A DNA stretch of 64,000 nt from Monosiga brevicollis MX1 (Eukaryota > Opisthokonta > Choanoflagellata > Craspedida > Salpingoecidae): contig NW_001865044.1 in NCBI RefSeq assembly GCF_000002865.3, positions 127,528 to 191,527 of the forward strand, in the 5' to 3' direction. Below are positions 42,149 to 52,704 of this stretch, one piece after another. Within the stretch, counting starts at the first letter, position 1, and each line of letters begins with the position of its first letter. Position numbers and translations under genes: made by a program. The notes under the pieces are model-generated. The model saw nothing but the letters and a program-made list of their open reading frames with translations, was not told where the DNA came from and ran no database searches.

Positions 42149-45100
42149 TCAAAGGTTAAAGAGGCAGAAGTAATCAGCCAAACGCTCCGCTGCCTCCGCA
42201 GCAGAACCACACAGCTCGCTGTTGGCCATATATCGGAACTCGTCAGTTGGATCACCATCTTGAAGGACAAAGAGCCGATCCAGTGCTGGCGCCACGTGGC
42301 CAACATGCTCTCCATACAACACAACCATTTCGACGCCGTCCCTTGCCATGGCCTCGCACGCTTTTAGAAAATCATTTTGGGCTTTGTACAACACTTTTTG
42401 GACCTTGGCGGCTCGGTCGCTTGCTAAAATTTTTTCAAGCACGTTGACAGGGCCACACAGGCCCACAATATTGTTGCGAGGAGCAAGCGTCAAGTGTGCC
42501 AGCAGCGCCAAGTGGTCAGAGCCTGTTGCTTGCGCGTGCAGGTGGTGCGACTTAACTCGGCACCACAACGCACGAGAGCACAAAATGTAGGCCTTGCTGT
42601 GTTGCGACGTGGACTGGAGCGACTCAGTGTTCAGGTCCACGTATCCCTTCGTTTGGGTCAGGTACTCGTAGACAATGTGAGAAGGAATGTCCAGTCTGTC
42701 CGAGGGGCTCGGGGCTTCAGACGTCCGCTCGGGCGATGCATTGAAGCTAACGCAGAGAATGTGCGGCAGGCATGTCAGCTGCAGCTCATGGCAGTCCGCT
42801 GTTAGGGGCCTCTTAAAGTAACCTCGTAAGCATTTCCTCAGTGATTCGACTAGCTGTAGTCGATCACAATCGGTTTGACTTGTCAGGTGAGTCGAAACTA
42901 CTGCTAAATCACAGGATTCAAACCCCTTGACAACGCGAAGCACGGTGTTTTGGCAGCCAGTGTTGTCATGAAACACCTCGGTCTGCTCACTGGCATGACG
43001 GGCGAGTATGGCGTTTCCAATTGTAGCGTTTGGGTAGGCCTTAAAGAAGGGGAATGTATCTCCCACTTGCGCAGCCAACGCGTCCAATGCAGTGTGGTCT
43101 GAGGACGAGCTCGGCCGCAAGGGCTCACGCCCAGCGGGCAGAGGGTGCTTGACTTCTTGCAGGCAAATCACGTCTGGTGCAAACAAGGAAACGCATTTGT
43201 TGACCTCATGATTTAATAGTCGCGATCGGGACGGATCAAAAAATTCGTGAACGTTTAGTGTCATAACACGCAGGTCGCTGCGGCACGTGTTGCTTGTTGT
43301 CACTTGAAGTGATGGGAGCGCCCGTTTGGCAGCGGATATGGCCTCATCCCGGAGGTTTTGAGGGTACTGCGGGATGGTTCCCTCCAGTTCGCGTCCGATG
43401 ATCTCTATCTGTTTGAGCAGTTGCGAGTGTTCCAGGCGAAGGTTGATGGCGTAGATAGAGTCGGAGAAGGGGTTTGAGTCGTCGCGCCGGCCACCGATCA
43501 AGTACACGGTGTGACCAACCAAAGTGGCGGTCCAGCCTGTCAAAGGGGGAAGTCGTGATGACTGATCCAGATCGGCATGTGGCTTCCACTCGCTCCACAC
43601 CAACTCATCACCATTCGATGCAGCGTTGTGCTGACTTTCACAGAGTTGCAACTGGATAATGTGAGAATGACGACGGAGAGCCTGACACCTCGACCCGAAA
43701 GTACGCGTGACATGCTGGCGAGCTCCATGCTTGCCTTTGGAGCGTGGAACATCGCCTCCAAACACAATGAGTCGACGGTCAGCTTCATCCATGACTGCCG
43801 CAAAGCCAACAAGCGAAGCTCGACCAGTCTCGCCGAGGTTAACGTGGTTGGTGATATGCATTGTGACTGTTGGGTCTTGTCCCAATGGAACGCGCTGAAT
43901 GCGGGACAGTGGCTGATGAAACCCACCTACCACTAGCAGCGCATCCCCTTGTACGAGCACCCAGTGTCGGTGCACCGCCTTCAGTAGAGAGCCTTGCTTT
44001 GTCCAGCGCACTTTTGGACCTTGTCCGTCTAGTTCAGCGCGCCACACGTCGTGAAGGCTGCTTTTCGCGCAGCCCCCAATCACATAGAGACATCCTTTAT
44101 GCAAGGTAGCAGTGTGCCGGCACCGGGGGTCAGGCCACTTCTCACGGTTTGCAGGCCGCTGAGATATCCATTTGTCATCGTGAATGTTGTAGAATAGCAA
44201 GTCGTTGAAAGAAACTGGGCAGCTAGAGCCACCAAAGCCACCAAAGACGACAATGAAATCGTTCCAGTGCGTGGCCGTGAACGAGTAGCGCCCTTTCACT
44301 GGCATGCCACGCATAGGCTTCCAATCACTCACGCCGTCGCTGCTCAGTTCAGCCCTATAGACGGAGCGCAATGCTCCTTTTTTGCTGTTGCCACCGAGCA
44401 AGTACAGGTACTTGTGCTTGGGGAGGGCCACATACACAACTGCGTGGCCATCACAGGCAACTGGAGCTGACCGCCGCAGTTTTTGAAAGGGCAGGCGCAT
44501 CACAAGCTCACTATTTCGCATTTTAAGAGCCTCAACAATGCAGCCTGTGTCTTCTGGAAGGACAGAGTTCACAAATTGACCGATTTCATCCATCAAGGTA
44601 TGCTTCGTGTCGGGACCACCATACATCTGCATGAATGAGTCAAAGCCCGTCACGCTGGCGTACAGCCAGGCGTGTTCGTTTTTCAAGCTTTTTAAGAGGA
44701 GGAGTGGGTTTTCTTTCAAAGGGCGATTGTGCTTGCCGTCCTTGGCCAGATCTTCGGCCAACGTGCCATCAAGTGCCCTATCTACCGCAAGGCGGACCCA
44801 ATGCCCGCTACTTGGGCGCCAGCCGTAGACTGCCTCATGTTCACTCGCAAGCCGATCAAACGTGTCAGCATCGCCGGCACAATACCAGTTGCCGAGGAGC
44901 ACATCCACCGGCAGCAGGGCCAGGGCGGCACTGCGCAGCCGTTCAGAAGGCGATGGGTCGGGTTGGAACTCTAAATTTTCCATCAATAGCAGCGACCAGC
45001 TCACTGGTGCTGATGGAGCAGGCAGCCCGTTGACTGGCTCCCATTCAAAGCTCAGTCGGTACAGCACGCAGCGTGGAGCGTGCTCACTGCATAGCATACG

Positions 45101-45760
45101 ATATGCACCAAAGCAGGCGAATTCATGATAGCTCTGCTGAACCAACTCTTCACCAAACAGCACTTGCTTTTCCAAGTCAACGTTTGGCCGTGGCGTCCGA
45201 GCAAGCCATGTCGTCCCATTGACAATCAGTTTGAAAAATCGTTTGTTTGCCGTGCTGACGCGCTCGGCGCCGAGCGAGGTGCGATCATTCAGGGCTGCCA
45301 TGAGACTGTCCTCAGATGGAAAGTCTGCTCGGTCTTTGTCCACAAACTGGGGCACGAAGACACTCTCACAATTTGTGCAATTAGTTCGTAGGAGTTCGAC
45401 CTTTTTGAAAGGGATCTCGCAGCTCACGAGCACCTCGTCGGAGCGCCTCGATCGCTGAATGGCCTGCTTGTTTGACAGGTGCTGATCTTGGAAGTACCCC
45501 TTGTCCAACCGACACACGCGATCACTGGGCAGGCCAGCCTCTTGCACCACTGCGATATCGGACAGGCAGCCACCGAAAGCAAGAGCCACGTTCAAGTCGG
45601 CCGTAAATGACAACACGTGTGTAGAGCCGTTGAGCACATGGTCTTGAATTGTGTCATTTTCGAGAGGGCCTTCAAGAGGATCTGCGGCGCAGAGATACCC
45701 CCTTTTGTCGGCCTCTTGCCACTCCTTGGGGCGGAGAACCCGAAATAGAGTTTGGGGCAT
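42149..45760 (-). CDS. Intronless multidomain protein: ART-like, kinase-like, Kelch, EEP
   Basis: One uninterrupted frame of about 1,203 codons. Start is the ATG at 45760 (MPQTLFRVLRPKEW); codons above it are non-ATG. By position: 1-130, an ADP-ribosyltransferase-like pattern (FRVLRP, then HVLSFTADLNVALAF, then SDEVLVSCEI, i.e. R, SFT, E). About 165-430, resembling HipA/effector kinases: FKLIVNGTTWLART, VLFGEELVQQ, LLPVDVLLGNW and HWVRLAVDRAL; the usual GNWD Asp is Tyr. About 440-780, Kelch units: YLYLLGGN, FIVVFGGFGG, CLYVIGGCA, ALLVVGGF, RLIVFGGD, TVYLIGGR. About 830-1095, EEP fold: RVMTLNV, VICLQEVK, VVSTHL, GSDHLALLAHL, but the usual GDFN reads VSFN. 1095-1203, unrecognised, ending LADYFCLFNL. 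Domain calls are by eye. Substrates and role are unknown. It is the only long intronless gene here besides the small bZIP. Confidence 0.8.
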   Translation of the reverse strand: MPQTLFRVLRPKEWQEADKRGYLCAADPLEGPLENDTIQDHVLNGSTHVLSFTADLNVALAFGGCLSDIAVVQEAGLPSDRVCRLDKGYFQDQHLSNKQAIQRSRRSDEVLVSCEIPFKKVELLRTNCTNCESVFVPQFVDKDRADFPSEDSLMAALNDRTSLGAERVSTANKRFFKLIVNGTTWLARTPRPNVDLEKQVLFGEELVQQSYHEFACFGAYRMLCSEHAPRCVLYRLSFEWEPVNGLPAPSAPVSWSLLLMENLEFQPDPSPSERLRSAALALLPVDVLLGNWYCAGDADTFDRLASEHEAVYGWRPSSGHWVRLAVDRALDGTLAEDLAKDGKHNRPLKENPLLLLKSLKNEHAWLYASVTGFDSFMQMYGGPDTKHTLMDEIGQFVNSVLPEDTGCIVEALKMRNSELVMRLPFQKLRRSAPVACDGHAVVYVALPKHKYLYLLGGNSKKGALRSVYRAELSSDGVSDWKPMRGMPVKGRYSFTATHWNDFIVVFGGFGGSSCPVSFNDLLFYNIHDDKWISQRPANREKWPDPRCRHTATLHKGCLYVIGGCAKSSLHDVWRAELDGQGPKVRWTKQGSLLKAVHRHWVLVQGDALLVVGGFHQPLSRIQRVPLGQDPTVTMHITNHVNLGETGRASLVGFAAVMDEADRRLIVFGGDVPRSKGKHGARQHVTRTFGSRCQALRRHSHIIQLQLCESQHNAASNGDELVWSEWKPHADLDQSSRLPPLTGWTATLVGHTVYLIGGRRDDSNPFSDSIYAINLRLEHSQLLKQIEIIGRELEGTIPQYPQNLRDEAISAAKRALPSLQVTTSNTCRSDLRVMTLNVHEFFDPSRSRLLNHEVNKCVSLFAPDVICLQEVKHPLPAGREPLRPSSSSDHTALDALAAQVGDTFPFFKAYPNATIGNAILARHASEQTEVFHDNTGCQNTVLRVVKGFESCDLAVVSTHLTSQTDCDRLQLVESLRKCLRGYFKRPLTADCHELQLTCLPHILCVSFNASPERTSEAPSPSDRLDIPSHIVYEYLTQTKGYVDLNTESLQSTSQHSKAYILCSRALWCRVKSHHLHAQATGSDHLALLAHLTLAPRNNIVGLCGPVNVLEKILASDRAAKVQKVLYKAQNDFLKACEAMARDGVEMVVLYGEHVGHVAPALDRLFVLQDGDPTDEFRYMANSELCGSAAEAAERLADYFCLFNL

Positions 45761-46637
45761 GCCCACGTCTCGATTAGGGATTGGATACCCTTCGATTTCT
45801 TTTTTCCAAGCTGTCCGAACAGCATCAAACTGTAGCGGGAATGAAGCGAATCACTGTATTTCTTGACATGTCGAGCAAAAAAAATCAAAAATAAACAAGA
45901 GACAGAGATTGTGAGTCGACGACGATTCACAAGACAGAAAGGGCGTCTACGCCGCACAAGAAAACGCACCTTGTCCTTATCACGCAGCTTTTGGCGAAGG
46001 CCACCGTTAACACACGTCTCTCTTGTGTCTCAAAGTCAAAAGTTGGTATACCCCAAAAAACGACGACGCGGAGACAAAATTTGAACTGCTGGTGATCGTC
46101 CAAAGTAAGCATCACGAAATGGTTGTGAGAGCGCAGACATGAAGAACTGTCAAAGCAAATCTACGAGCGAGCTGCGAGCGCATACCGCAGACTCTCGAGA
46201 ACGCCTGCGAAGCCAGCCACAAATTGAAAGAGGCTATAAAAAAAAAAAATGATGTTCACGGGCGGGCAGTGTCTGCTCTCAACGAACTGGAGGAGGTCCA
46301 GAATTGGCAATGTTTTGGTTTCAAGTTATGCAAGACACGGTGGCTCAGATCAAGATCACCTCAAAATCACAATGTCCTCACTCATAATGTTAAAATAAAA
46401 GTAGAACACCTTCGCACTTTCGCATCGCGATCAAGCTAGTACCCTTGACCCAGTCACAAGCAAGTCCCTGACTGGGTCAAGGGTATTGTGCAAAACGAAG
46501 AGTGTCCACGCTGCTCGTCACATCGGGGATTGAATCGATTGATTAATTACAATCTAGGTGCCGATGTCTAGGCCGGCGAAGCTCAAGCATCTTGCGCAAA
46601 GAATAATACAATGTAATTTTTTGCGAAACCACCAGTT
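45761..46637. other. Spacer with a perfect 17-bp inverted repeat
   Basis: 877 bp between the stop of receptor kinase gene A and the start of the fusion gene, both on the minus strand. It should hold gene A's 3' end and the fusion gene's promoter. AT-rich patches lie at 46230-46250 and 46385-46405, and the hairpin listed separately at 46440-46485. No gene supported. Confidence 0.5.
46440..46485. repeat. Perfect inverted repeat, 17-bp arms, 12-base loop
   Basis: Left arm TACCCTTGACCCAGTCA at 46440-46456 is exactly complementary to TGACTGGGTCAAGGGTA at 46469-46485. It lies about 150 bases downstream of the gene A stop. Confidence 0.95.
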
Positions 46638-48030
46638 CTATAGCATGGTTTCATCCGTGCCTACGTCCAAGTACAGGCCGACATGTCCCGAAATCCTGGG
46701 GGCGGGTATGTCGAGGCGCTCCAAAGCCGCCCAATGCTATTCAGCAGGTGCCAGAGTAATGTCAGCGCAAAATAATAAATCAACAAGGCCGGCTTCCCCA
46801 TGCCGAATATACGTACCTGAGGCAGCGTGCGACGACGCAACACGATAAAGTTGGGTCGTAGTTCGCCATTGACGGTCAGGCACGACTGAATCAAGGCATC
46901 AATCAAGGGAGGACAGCTTTTTGGGCTGGCCAAGACCGGTTCGTTCTCAGGCACCCGACCAGCATAGGCTGCCAACAGGCGTTCCACGACTTGCTGATCG
47001 TCCAAATCATTAAAAGGCATCTAGCGCGAAAGGTGAAAGGTGCTTCAGCAACAGCGCTGTCACAGCCAGATGGTCGATGGTGTTGTCCAGCACAAGCCTT
47101 CAGCCAAGTGACCAGGATGGGCACTCTAGTTGGCATAACCAGCACACACACCTCGCCAGCGCTCCACATTTCGCAGAGTAAGCAGCCATAGCTCCACACA
47201 TCTGATTCGGAGGTGAACTTTCGATCCACAATGGTACTGGGCGCCTGTGCCGAGACACAACAAATAAGCACAAGCACGCAGTGCCCAGAGACCACACCAG
47301 GCGACCGTGATCAAGCAACATGCAGTCAGACACCTACCATCCAGCGCACAGGCATCGGGCGCGATGTTTTAATGCGATAGTAGCACTCCTCTGATTCCGT
47401 GCCAATCGCCATTGTGCGGGACAACCCGTAGTCAGCCACTTTAGCATTCAGCGCACGGCCAATCAGCACGTTTCTCGCCGCCTATGGTTGTGTTCGCCGC
47501 AAAGTTGAGGGTTGCCAACACCGCAACTTGTACCAACTCTCCTTCGACGACTTACCAAATCGCGGTGGACAATGCCCAAGCGCGCGAGCTCAGCCATACC
47601 ACTGGCCACCTGCAAGAATGCAGACGCCCGCAAAACCACCTGAGTGATCATACAAGCTCACATGCCATATCTGCATCTCGCAATGGTCAACACTCAATGG
47701 TGCGAGGCCAGTGAAACCACGATGCCACCTCACTTCAGACCGTCAATAACTAACCTGGTGTGCAATGTAAATGAGGTCTGTTTGGCTCACTGACCGGCCT
47801 CGATCTTCGAGCCAGCCCTCAAGGGAGCCGCCTGGCATAAACTCGAGAATCATCGCGAGGTGACCGTCAGTCGTCTGACTCGTGTGCAGCAAACCCACTA
47901 GATTGGGGTGATGCAGCTTCAACATCATTGTCACTTCGGACATGAAATCCTCGCGCAAACTGGCGTCACGAAGTGTTTTGACGGCCACTTGTAGCGTGCT
48001 CCCATACTGATTGGCCATGCTCATTAGCTG

Positions 48031-48093
<63 letters not shown>

Positions 48094-51000
48094 AAAAAAA
48101 AAAAAAAAAAGAACAAGGGAAAAAGAACGAGCAACAAAAACAAGATTAGGAAAAAAAAAGCGATGGGCTCACGAGGTAGCGCCACGAGCCGGGAATCAGG
48201 CACGTACATTGACCTCTCCAAATTCGCCCTCGCCGAGCTTGCGCACAAATGTCAGCTGCGCAAATGGGATGTCTAATTGACGCTCTCGGTAAGTCGATAA
48301 AATCGCGAGAATCACGTCGCTGCAACGTTTGACGCGCCCCCGTTTCATAACCTCTGCAAGTTGAGGCAAACCCGACTCGCTCAGCGCCGGAAGTTGGGCG
48401 CAGAAATCTATTATAAATTGTCCTGCTGCTCGCACCACCGCCACTTCGTCGGTGCTCTCAGCACTGGAAGGCTGCAAGGGGCAGTTGCGTAGCCTCACGC
48501 GCTCTTCCTCATCCAAATAACAGTTGTCAACTGTAAAGTCAGTAAAGTACAAGTGCCGAGAAGCCAAATACTCCAGTCCCACCATCACCTCCTCAAGCCA
48601 TCGCTGTCCGGTTTCCACAGGCACTGATGCATTGAGGTGAGCCGTTAAGGGGGTAACATAGCTATCAACTAAAACCAGTTCTTCTCCATTTGATGATTCC
48701 GCCACGGCACGAAGCATAGGTAGGGCAATGCAGTCCAGCTTGCTGCGCAAAGCCAGCTATATGGTTCAAGTCATCGTGAGCAAAGCCACGGGGGTACAAC
48801 AGCGGTACCAACTGTAAGCCGTTTGCGCCCAAACGCACCACGCGTTGAATGTCTTCAGAACAGCCTCGCGCAATACATTCCACCTAGGGCCGGGGAACGA
48901 TCGAATAAGATGCAGTTCGAGTGCATATTCGTCTGGTTGCGAGATATCCTACCAGCTGTCCATTCAAGTTGAAAATGTTCTCATGACCAGGCTCCGACAC
49001 GAGCCTAACATCAGACCAAAACACGAGGCGTCTCAGTCACTTGTCATGCTATTGAGCGGGGACTCTCGTGGCAGTAACACACCGATCGACGGCTATGCGG
49101 ACAAGTTGAGTCGGCACCATCGTGGCATCCACCGCCATATAAGCATTCTCCTCTTGCAAAGCAGCCACGAGCGCACTATGGAAAGCGTAACATATCAGAA
49201 TTAACGCACATGCGTGCGGTGACCGATACAGTTGTGAGATAAGCAATCCAGTCAAGCATCTCAATGTCAATTTCGTGTCGTACCCGAAACGTGGTCGTGA
49301 CCGGGGTTGCGTTCTGAGGCAAGCTTCAATCAAGCGCTGTGCAAGCGGATCCTCCACGACGGGGAGCGCTGGCAGCGCATTTGTGACGCTGGCGGACACG
49401 AATTGACGTTCAGGCATTTCTTTGTATGGCATCTGACCGTTGTTATATACCTGCCAGAAAAACCTTTAGCGTCGAAAGTACCAAGTCAGACACAGTGCAA
49501 GCGAGTCGATGCGCTCACATGACAAAGCACACCCAATTCTTTTTTGGAACGAGAAAAAAAATAAAGGCGTGCCAAAGCCACTGACCGTCCAAATGCAAAG
49601 ACATCCGACTTGAAGCTAAAATTGCCATCCTGCCAAACTTCTGGACTCCAGAATCGGCGATCAGGTGCCAGCTGCGAGGCAGCTGCGTTCTTGGTCATGT
49701 ACTCTTCCGTAAAATACACGTCTCGAGACAGGCCTATTCACATGTCCACTGATTGAATTTCCACGCTTCTGGTAGTACGCCATTGCCATCGTGTAAACTC
49801 TTTCTTGGCTGGGAATGTCACGCACCAAATCCAGCTAATCGGACGTCAGTGATGTCACTGCACGCATAGATGCTGTGTGCCCCCAAATTGCGATGCACAA
49901 TCCCCATGCTCTCCAAAAAAGAGCAAGCCGAAGCCACCTAGAAGTTCAGTTCCGGCTCGGCCTCGAGATCAGCGGTGCAAGGAGTGGAATGTCCAAGCAC
50001 CCCTGGCTTACGCACCTTGAGGCATATTTCTCTGCCTTGAGCTTGAGTCACTTTGTATTGCGCCAGCGCAACATCCAGTGGCCCCTGTTGAATTTCCTCA
50101 TATAGCTGGAAATGTGATGCCAATCAAACGACAGTGAGTACATAGGTCTCACCTAGTTGCCCGTCCACACACGCAGGCCAGCATACCAAAATTTGAACGC
50201 GGTCGTCCGATGCAAGGTGGTGCACCTTGAGCACATTAGCATGTTGCTGCAAGCAGAGTAAAAGACGTGCTTCTACAAGCGCACGCTCGACGTTTGGCTG
50301 CTCTTCGGTTGTTGGAAAAGCCGGCAGGTATACGCCTGAATAGCATTTGCGCGTCGAGCTCAAGGTCATGAATCCTTGATCAAATGGCAAGGTTGCAAAA
50401 ATACTTGCTTGTCGCTTCAAGGTCACTTCTCGGGCGCTCACAGTCATAGCGGCAAGTTGTGACGTCTAAGTGAAGAGTCAAGCACATGCACGAGAAACAG
50501 TCGAGTCGGATCAACATTGTGCAGAAATAACACAGCCCTCCCTCCAGAAAAAAAAAAATTTAACAAAATTAACAAAACGCAAAACAAAACCCCCGGCCCA
50601 CCAAGCCAGTGTACAGCCGCATGATCGATGGAGGACGTGACTCACGAGCTCTGTGCTTTTTTGAGCCACACGGGCATACTGTCGGGCAAAAACAGCGGCT
50701 GAAGCCTCTAGGGCCCACACCGGGCGGTCGAGCTTGACGCGACGAGAACACATAAAAATTATGATGCCCAGCACCAGCAAGCCCAAGCCTGCGCCCATGG
50801 CACTGGCGATCACAACCATGCCAGAACTACTTCTTGAAACTAGGGAAGCTTCAGTCGTCGCGATGGTTGTAAGCTCTGCCGTCGTGGCGATGGTCGTTCT
50901 TGCATCACAATTGATACTGTTGGAGGAGTTGATGGGGGCCGGAAACGCAAAGCTAGTGGTGTCATCTTCAGCTGTCAGCTGCAGCTCGTCTCGATAGAGG

Positions 51001-52229
51001 GTCGTGTTGATTTGTAGATCTCCATCGGAGGACTCGAGGCTAGGGGCCCAATAGATCCGAGTTGAATCATTCGTAATTGCCATGGTGTCCAACGTCGCGG
51101 TGGTGTACCGTACTCGGAAGAACTCATAACAATCATAAGCCACAAAAGTTGGATCAGGTGGGCCTAGCTGGGCATGCCCTCGTTGGTAGCGCAAGCGAAG
51201 TTCACCATCACTACAACCGCCAAGAAAATCAATGTTAGACGTTTCCCAGAGCTGGCAGCATTCAAACTCATCCCATCCATTATCACAATCTTGAACGCCG
51301 TCGCAGTACTGGAAATTGGTAATGGTATTGCTGTTATCCGAGCAAGTCAGGTTCAGAGTCTCCTCATACACCACGCATGATGTGGCCATATTGTCATTCC
51401 AGGATGGATTTGTGGTCAAGATGGGTAGTGGTGTGGGTGCCGTCACCGGCAGCAGAGCAGTGCAGTCGGTCAAAGCCTCAAGCCCACACGCCTCCGGAAG
51501 CCAAATTGCGCTGCAGTTTGGGGACATGGCAGAAATCAGCAAATCCGAGCGAATTTCCTGTATGGGATTAAAGCGAACATCCAAAGTATCCAGCTGATTC
51601 TCAAACGGTAGATGGATGGCATACAATCGCGAAAGCAAGTTGTGGCTGAGATTGAGATATTTCAGGCTGTAAAGAGATTGAGCAGCCAGCTCATGTACGT
51701 ATTCAAGTTTGTTGTTGCTCAGGTCCAAACGTTCGAGTTGCTGAAACATGACCACGTTGTCACGGTGACACTTATGCAGGTTATGATTGCGAATCACGAG
51801 CTGCTTCAGATCACTGGGTGCGCCACCGCGTGGCATTATTTTAAACCGATTGGCGGTGTTAGCGCCATCACATATCAGGCTGGGACGCCCGTCCTCCGCA
51901 TCAAACGTAACCTCACAGCCGGCATTGGCGTACACCTCGTTGAGTTGTCCAAACACACGGTTGAGCAAAAAATAGCCTTTGGGGTGACAATCATAGTGGG
52001 TCCACCAGAACTTGCTCAGGCAATCGCTGCCTTCATTGGGATTTAAGATGCAAGTAGAGTTGATACTTGCGAGCTTGATGCCGTTCTGATCCTGCAGGTC
52101 TGAACAATCAAAGCATTCTGGCGTGGTGTAAACATTTTTTGCAACGAGAAGATGCACCGGGCACCCAGGAGCATCTGCAGCCAACGCCACAGTTAGAGCA
52201 GCAAGAATCCAAAAGGTCACACGGTACAT
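46638..52229 (-). CDS. Receptor tyrosine kinase A: LRR-LDLa ectodomain, pseudokinase(s), tyrosine kinase
   Basis: Sixteen exons: 52229-50646, 50465-50187, 50105-50016, 49937-49826, 49733-49586, 49463-49284, 49175-49083, 49004-48953, 48883-48809, 48756-48208, 48027-47755, 47609-47556, 47481-47338, 47244-47152, 47020-46817, 46736-46638. All phases close; 1,342 aa. Signal peptide (VTFWILAALTVALAADA); LRRs (LERLDLSNNKLEYV, LKYLNLSHNLLSRL); an LDLa-like CDGVQDCDNGWDEFEC; membrane span about 470-494. First kinase-like domain: VHRNLGAHS and AGFGLSRDVYF, with HRD changed to HRN and DFG to GFG after Ala, so probably inactive. A second segment keeps only fragments (GLEYLASRHLYFTDFTVDN). The third is intact: LGEGEFGEV, VAVKTL, IVHRDL-AARN, ADYG (DFG variant), PVRWM, DVWSYGCLLCEMWS. 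AARN and PVRW mark it as a tyrosine kinase. Exons 2-4 match gene B in length, as do several later ones. Ligand unknown. Confidence 0.9.
48031..48088. repeat. GA microsatellite in a receptor kinase A intron
   Basis: GA run followed by an A-run at about 48094-48110, in the intron before the VAVK exon. On the coding strand this is a CT/T polypyrimidine tract next to the acceptor. Confidence 0.9.
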
Positions 52230-52704
52230 GGCTCGGACAACCAACCAGCGCGCCTCCGAAATAATATCGTGCACGCCCCTCAGCCGTTCGCGCCTCGTTC
52301 TCCCCACCACAAATCTCAACGTGACCTCGTGAGAACACCCACACGATCACATCAATCCTTCAGATCAACAATAACCTCAGCAGGCACAGACACGCGCGAT
52401 GCCGTCTCAAGTCATACATAGGTCTGATGCTGCCATCGACTGCCAAAACATTGCGCTCACGTGCAAAAATCACAACAAAATGATGAACAACAAACAAAGA
52501 AAAAAAAATGATGAAGGAAGAAAAACGTTGTCAAAAAAGAAAAGTTAGGGAGGCTGAGTTTAATTTAAGATGCTCGGAAGTAAACAACGCGATGGCTGCG
52601 CCCAGACAGTCCAAGTCCTATCGACAGTAAAAAGCTCGGGCTCATGTCTTGTCGGAAGTATGACCAAGTACAATGTCACTTGAATTCGGTGTATGGACGG
52701 AACA
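52230..52704. promoter_or_regulatory. Spacer between receptor kinase genes B and A
   Basis: 475 bp between gene B's stop and gene A's ATG, head to tail on the minus strand. Gene A's promoter and gene B's 3' end must share it. An A-rich patch lies at 52490-52510. No gene seen. Confidence 0.5.
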
